64,000 nucleotides of DNA from NCBI RefSeq assembly GCF_030463535.1, contig NC_132888.1, forward strand, positions 33,403,269 through 33,467,268. The letters run 5' to 3'. The notes below the pieces were generated by a model. That model saw only the letters and a list, made by a program, of their open reading frames with translations. It was not told the origin of the DNA and made no database searches. Shown here in pieces: positions 58,766-64,000 of this stretch (within the stretch, counting starts at the first letter, position 1; each line of letters starts with the position of its first letter). The DNA comes from Salminus brasiliensis. Lineage: Eukaryota > Chordata > Actinopteri > Characiformes > Bryconidae. Position numbers and translations under genes: made by a program.

Positions 58766-59228
58766 CTCATCTACTAACGTCTCTTTCTCATTTACTAAAA
58801 CATCTCTTTCTAAGACGTTTCTTACTTTTGTTCTTGAAAAAAAGTCCTAAGAAAAAGTCCTTGTCAATTAAACAAATCCCAAATAAGATGTTAACAGTTG
58901 CATTATTTTTACCCAAACTGTTGTTTTGGTTATGATTGTGATTATGATTAATTTAAACACCCATAATACAACTGTTCTGTCAAGATGCTTTATTCAGTGA
59001 CTGGTTAGAGTTATATTAGTGTGACAAAGGCCATAATTATGATTAAGGAACAGTATATTTTACATCACCATTAACTGTTTACTACTAGTTGTGACAGTTC
59101 TAGTCTTAACTTGTCCTGGGACTTCCAACTGACCTTATAAACAGTTCTGCTGAAAAACATTTGTAGTGGCTCCAACGACAGTGTAGCTGCTACAATGATT
59201 GCGGTAAATGTGTTATGGTAACATGGGT
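58766..59228. other. Intronic noncoding
   Basis: AT-rich; nothing recognised. Confidence 0.4.
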
Positions 59229-59240
59229 ATGTGTGTGTGT

Positions 59241-59274
<34 letters not shown>
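59229..59274. repeat. (TG)n microsatellite
   Basis: About 22 units with one GAG interruption. Confidence 0.95.
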
Positions 59275-59279
<5 letters not shown>

Positions 59280-59289
59280 ACTCCCACAA

Positions 59290-59400
59290 TACAGTAGTGC
59301 ACATTCTCCCACAGTTGGCCGGCTTCAAAAGGAGATGAGCTTTTGATGACGCTCCTACTATAGACGCGATTAGTGCCCGATGCTTTGTGTGTCTCTCCGT
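59290..59400. promoter_or_regulatory. Possible conserved noncoding block
   Basis: Unique GC-balanced sequence with GAGCTTTTGATGACGCTCCT and AGACGCGATTAGTGCCCGAT. Weak evidence. Confidence 0.22.
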
Positions 59401-60936
59401 CTGTCCCATGCCTGTCCTGCTCTATTTGTTCTGCCTCCTTCCGTACTCGTTCTTGGACTGAACTGTCTGAGTGTGTGTCTATGTGCTTTTAATTTGTGCC
59501 TGTCTGCATATATGTGATGTTATGCATTGACTTACAGTTTGTGTGAGTGTAGATTGGAATATAATTAGACACCAGAATGTGTATTTCTGTGTTTTATTAT
59601 AATATAAGTTATTAACTGATTACTGATTTCTCTAATTATGTTTATAGTAGTTTCCTGTCAAATAGTCCGCCCTGATAATTGATCAACTTTTAAATATATT
59701 AAATATATTGTAGATGTATTCTTAATGTTGTAAAGATATTTTAGTCATTTTAAAATCATGTACAGTACTCACATTCAGTCGTCCAGAAGAAGACATGGCT
59801 GGTTGTTAGAGCACAGCCTGCAGCTCTCTTTCTCTCTCTCGCTCTCTCTCTTCCTCTATATCTCCCTGTATCTCTCTCTCTCTCTCTTTCTCTCATTTTC
59901 GCTCACCCCCTGGGGGCTGAACCTTTGTGCCCAAAGACAGAACCCCCTCTGGGCTGGTCTGGGTTGGGGCAATGTGGGCCAAAAGTGTGTGTGTGTGTGT
60001 TTGTTTTAGTTCTAGTGTCAAGAGGGGAAGATGGGAGATTATGTTTTTTGTGTGCTCAATACGAATGGGCAACTGCCAGAGCTCGTAAAAATCCGATTCT
60101 CCACACAACTCCCTCTCAGACTACCACTTATTCATTTAGATATGCTACTAGTGACACACACACACGTATACAGCACTGTCACATAAACCCACTCATTCAC
60201 TCAAATGCTGCCAATAGCACACAGACACACACAAATACACACACCACACTGCCACATGCACCCACTCATTCACTTAGACATTCTGGCAGTAACATCCCAA
60301 ACACACAAGCCAACCTTTTTTACTTAAAAAAGGACATCATGCTGTACATCATGGTACATCTTTTCCCTCAAGCACACACACATACTGGCCTTCTGTCTGT
60401 GTGCTTCTCTCTTTTTCTCCCTCATTCTAAATGATCTATGTAAAATGGATAATTACAGTTACAGTTACACACATGATTGCAGTCATGAATCGAATTCTGT
60501 ATCAGTGCTTAAATATTAAACATATAAGAGATGAAATATTATCTTTTATGGGCATGGTGATGCATCAGGTAGTTTGTGTTCCAAGTCACCTAGTTCCAAG
60601 AGCCTGGGTGTGTGAGTTTGATTTGATTTGCACCCAGTGATTCAGGTCTCTGACCAGAAAAAGTGCATAAGAAGATGAATACATTTTAAACACTGATTAG
60701 GGAATCGTTGGTGTCACGCATTTTCACTTTTCACTTTTTGCCATGAGCTGAATCAGCCAGTTGTTCTTTACATAAGACACAATTGATGAATGTATAATAT
60801 CTCCTTTTTTAGATAAGGTTTTATCTTACAGCAATAAAATACAGGCCGCTGTTGAAGAAGGACGTTGCTTAGTGGAGGAATTGTTCATATTTCTGAGTAT
60901 AAAAGTATATGTTAAATGTGTACTTAATATGTTTTT
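59401..60936. other. Intronic noncoding; CT-rich and CA-containing
   Basis: CT-rich 59823-59895, short TG at 59986-60000 and CA-rich 60150-60245. The 169-residue ORF at 59925-60434 is Thr/His-rich and lacks any domain. Confidence 0.4.
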
Positions 60937-61225
60937 GCGGCAGTGGTGGCTCAACGGTTAGAGCGCCGGGATATTGATAACAGGGTTGTGGGTTCGATTC
61001 CCGGGCTCGGCAAGCTGCCACTGTTGGGCCCCTGAGCAAGGCCCTTTACCCTCTCTGCTCCCCGGGCGCTGGAGTTGGCTGCCCACCGCTCTGGGTGTGT
61101 GTGTGTACTCACTGCCCCTAACACATGTGAGTGTGTGTTTACTACCAGATGGGTTAAATGCGGAGGACACATTTCACTGTACAGTGTACACTGTACAGTG
61201 ACAAATACGTGCACCTTTACTTTTA
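60937..61225 (+). mobile_element. tRNA-derived SINE
   Basis: A-box TGGCTCAACGG (60948-60958) and B-box GGTTCGATTCC (60991-61001) at tRNA-like spacing form an RNA polymerase III promoter. The body follows with CAAGCTGCCACTGTTGGGCC, CCTGAGCAAGGCCCTTTACC CTCTCTGCTCC and a tail ATTTCACTGTACAGTG. This architecture is common in ostariophysan SINEs. The tail carries a 26-bp perfect palindrome (61175-61200) and a TG run. No clear target duplication. Confidence 0.8.
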
Positions 61226-61339
61226 TTTTGTAATGTAGTTACCATAGTGTCTAATGAACACCTATCTTTCTCTGTGTGCTTATGTGCTTCTCTTTCTCTG
61301 TCTCTCACACACACTCACACACACACACACAGACAGTGG
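61226..61339. other. Intronic noncoding with a short CA run
   Basis: CA-rich 61307-61332. Confidence 0.5.
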
Positions 61340-61500
61340 AGGATATTAACCTTTACTCCATTAGCAGTGGTCTAATGGTTCTTGTGCCGGAGGGCCAGTG
61401 GCCTACACCACAGTAAGGTCACCCAGCCATCACGGTGTCATGGCAACGACCTCTCGCCTCCCTTACTGGCGACACACAGGTTAAGGAGACCAGTGAGTGT
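61340..61500. promoter_or_regulatory. Candidate conserved noncoding element
   Basis: Unique block with CTCCATTAGCAGTGGTCTAA, GTCACCCAGCCATCACGGTG and CATGGCAACGACC. An RFX-like GGCAAC word is present. Role inferred. Confidence 0.3.
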
Positions 61501-61599
61501 GTATGTGTTTGTGATTTAGGACGTCCTGTGGTTGGAAGGTCACAATTACACAGGGTCAAAGGGATTAACTTTCACTTACACAAACATACATATGTGAAA

Positions 61600-61601
<2 letters not shown>

Positions 61602-61640
<39 letters not shown>
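61602..61640. repeat. (CA)n microsatellite
   Basis: About 19 units. Confidence 0.97.
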
Positions 61641-61644
<4 letters not shown>

Positions 61645-62439
61645 GTTGTGTTATTTCTTTATTGAAATGTGTTTTTTTCTCTGTAACTGAATGAAAAATT
61701 GTTGCATTATTTTCATATTAATTAATATCAATAATTATTAAGAGGATACGCACAAATGCATGCACTAAGCCAAAATTTCCAAACTAATGAATGGAGTTCT
61801 TCAACCACCATTGCAAATTAAGTGTATTAGGAAAATGTAAAAATATATATATGAAATAAAGTTCAGAGAAAAGATCATTGCCTTGCACAAACAAGGTAAA
61901 ATTATACAGAATAAGAGAAAAGGCACTGAATGGTCCTAAATATACAACTTAAAGTAGAGTTTGCAAGTTTAAAGTTAAAGGAACACTGGTTACACTACCT
62001 GGATGTGTTGGAAAGAGGAAGCTATCACTGTCTGCCATCGGATTCTTGAAGAGGAAGGTGGTCAAAAAAACCTAGAGTTACTTGAAAATGAACTGCAGCA
62101 AGATTTGGTGGCAGCAGGCACTGAGTTTCAGTTTGCACGGTAAGGCACATTCTAAGTGCTGAAGGTCTACATGTCTACTGACCAAAAACTCAGCCCCAAT
62201 CTGCTTAAAACCATATTAATAAGATTCTGTTCTGTGTTGTGTTGAATTTGGAGAAAGCACTTGTTCTATTAGATGTATTAAGTTATTTAAATAGTTCTTG
62301 TTTGATTGGTTTATTGCAAACAGCTGAAAGTTTCTCAATTTTGCTAATAACCTAATTTCCAATAAGGATTGAATGATTTCAACTGCAACTGTGTGCACAC
62401 GTGTGTGTGCGTGTGCACGTGTGCGTGTGTTGGAATGGC
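61641..62439. other. Intronic noncoding, AT-rich
   Basis: Nothing recognised; an interrupted TG/CG run lies at 62392-62430. Confidence 0.4.
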
Positions 62440-62640
62440 ACATCTCTCCTTCTCTCGGCTTCTGAATACACTGATTCATCGGCACTTTGCGGACTGGCCA
62501 AACTCAAATATTTGCTCCGCGCATATTTAATATTTATGATGAACCAGGCAAATATTGGCTAGTGGATTGAGTGACATGAAGAGGTCAAGTGCAGGACTAA
62601 TTCTGGGTGGGTGAAGAGTGTGCAGAGAGACAGTGTATGT
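62440..62640. promoter_or_regulatory. Candidate conserved noncoding element
   Basis: GCGGACTGGCCAAACTCAAA, GCTCCGCGCATATTTAATAT TTATGATGAA and GGCAAATATTGGC form a unique AT-core/GC-flank block. It is followed by AGTGACATGAAGAGGTCAAG, which holds nuclear-receptor-like half sites. Confidence 0.33.
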
Positions 62641-63079
62641 GTGTGTGTGTGTGAGTGTGTGTTGGAGAGATATACAGTAGCTGTTTGAAGCTCACTGTAT
62701 TTGTTGGAGAGACAGAGGTGTTTGAGGCTCAGGGTGTGTGTGTGTGTTTGTGGTACCTGAAGCCCTTAGAGGTCTGATCCACATTATAGAGGTGTTTGGA
62801 CTGCAATGATTGCACACACACAGAAACACAGAACGGCCTGTTTATGTAAATATGACGTATGTCAGCAAACAATCAGATGAATGTCTGTATTGTACATTCA
62901 GACATCAGTAAACAGGGAGTGAGAGGAAGAGGAGGAGCTGAAGAGAGAGAGAGTGAGATGGGAGTTTGGAAGCCTTCATTAGACAACCTTGTCAACTTTT
63001 GATGAATGAAACTTTTAAATAATCTCTTTCAGTGTCAGATTTGTAGAAAGGTGCTTTGGATCATGGTCCGGACAAAAAT
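62641..63079. other. Intronic noncoding
   Basis: Short TG runs (62637-62660, 62732-62748) and a GA patch (62942-62955). Confidence 0.45.
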
Positions 63080-63490
63080 TTGGCCAGAGGTCCCGTTTAC
63101 ACCTGGCATTAATATGCTTTCTGGGTGATCTGATCATAAATAGCCAGCACACAGTACAGGTGTGCTGGATGGTTACAGTGTGGGTGCCAAAGCGTCTCAA
63201 CAGCATAGCACCACGCTCACCAACCACGTCACTGACTAAAATAGCATACATAAAATCTAACATAAAATAGATAATAACCGTGAGCCCACACCCATGATAC
63301 AACATGATACAACAACAAACTAATTAATGGATAATGGTGAGACTTGTGGCTGGTTGTTAACTTGTGCCATGTCCCTCCTCCAGGGCATGTAAAATGGCCG
63401 GTGTGAGAGGCTATGCATTTTCACAAACATTTGGATCACCCAAGGCTCATGTGAACGGGTCTAAACTGAACCATGGTTTGGTTTGTTTGC
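63080..63490. mobile_element. Possible MITE with CCGTTTACACCTGG-type end
   Basis: GTCCCGTTTACACCTGGCATTAATATGC at 63091-63118 and a rough inverted counterpart CATGTGAACGGGTC (63449-63462). CCGTTTACACCTGG is a recurrent terminal word of a teleost DNA element as I recall it. The interior has GGGTGATCTGATCATAAAT. Moderate uncertainty. Confidence 0.35.
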
Positions 63491-64000
63491 AGTGTGGTGG
63501 TTTGAACCTTCAGGCCGAGGAAAGTGAATAAAAAATAAGCCAGCGACAATATAGCTGTTGCACAATGAGCATGTTCATTTGGTGAATTGGAGCTAGTCTC
63601 AAGTACTGCGATCAAAGGGTTGGGAGTAATGCTGTAATATTAACAGTGTAGTGACTACAAAATACATCTGTTCACTTATTTTTTTCCCAGCAAAGGTGAC
63701 CCCAAACCAATCAAGTATAAGTATAAGGAGATAATGACACATAGATGATGAGAGCAGGGAGTAGATCATAGATTCAATGTTCACAATGTGACAGAACAAT
63801 GATCTTTCTTTCAGACCTTAGTCTAGACTTTTAGGTGTGAAAATGCCTTACGATTAAAGGCTCTAAAAGAGAACTTCCTCAGTGCAGCATTGGTTAGGTT
63901 ATGCCATTCACAAACACGATTAAACCATTTCATCACACAGGGGAAAGATCTGTGGGAGTTAAGTTGTTACCTTTAAATAGCCAGAAATACTTTTCCTCTG
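63491..64000. other. Intronic noncoding, nothing recognised
   Basis: AT-rich to the end of the window; the ORF at 63599-63799 (minus) has no domain. Confidence 0.4.

Noticed and set aside
59925..60434. 169-residue plus-strand open frame
   Set aside because: Thr/His-rich translation of CA-rich sequence with no domain, and no splice context.
60937..61010. A functional tRNA gene
   Set aside because: A and B boxes are present, but the sequence continues into a SINE body and does not fold into a complete cloverleaf with acceptor stem closure.

Overview
The window looks like intronic DNA from a ray-finned fish, most likely an ostariophysan such as a characin or catfish. It is AT-rich and crowded with long TG/CA, GA/CT and AT microsatellites. 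It carries remnants of Tc1-type transposons (one with Sleeping Beauty-like ends), an L2/CR1-type LINE, tRNA-derived SINE material and several small interspersed repeats of a kind common in teleosts. The lineage is inferred from repeat content, since no marker gene is present. I see no bacterial, phage or viral gene, no CRISPR array and no intact RNA gene.

Only one piece of the window looks like a genuine protein-coding exon, at 19518-19867 on the plus strand. It encodes an acidic, Ser/Pro-rich segment followed by the start of a PR (SET-like) domain, and matches the second coding exon of the PRDM16 / MECOM (PRDM3, MDS1-EVI1) family. PRDM16 is slightly favoured, but MECOM or a fish duplicate cannot be excluded. 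It has a consensus branch point, an acceptor, an open frame and a donor. The other 63.6 kb are then the 3' part of a large intron (1-19517) and the 5' part of another (19868-64000). Very large first introns are typical of both genes. The remaining open reading frames are mostly translations of simple repeats or transposon remains.

Layout. 1-19517: a transposon remnant with inverted ends (1335-2170), an antisense LINE (6120-7330), two copies of a MITE-like family (10590-11092, 14040-14290), a possible low-copy repeat (16080-16310) and several repeat-poor blocks. 19518-19867: the exon. 19868-35000: a rearranged Tc1 fragment (22690-23400), SINE-like sequence, a third MITE copy (29015-29310), another DNA-repeat block (30090-30720) and dense GA/CT/TG tracts. 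35000-64000: further repeat copies, an antisense Tc1 transposase relic (42790-43420), a 120-bp AT tract, a telomere-like GTTTAGG stretch, a clear tRNA-type SINE (60937-61225) and repeat-poor blocks.

The repeat-poor blocks (for example 4970-5455, 22150-22560, 29685-29880, 34270-34720, 49780-49990, 54850-55075, 62440-62640) contain homeodomain, GATA, PBX/MEIS or POU-type words and are candidate conserved noncoding enhancers for the host gene. That role is inferred, because I cannot align them to other fish. I did not find a new biological system. The most useful observations are the divergent PR-domain exon, the motif-bearing blocks, an apparent inversion inside a Tc1 relic and repeat families shared between distant parts of the window.
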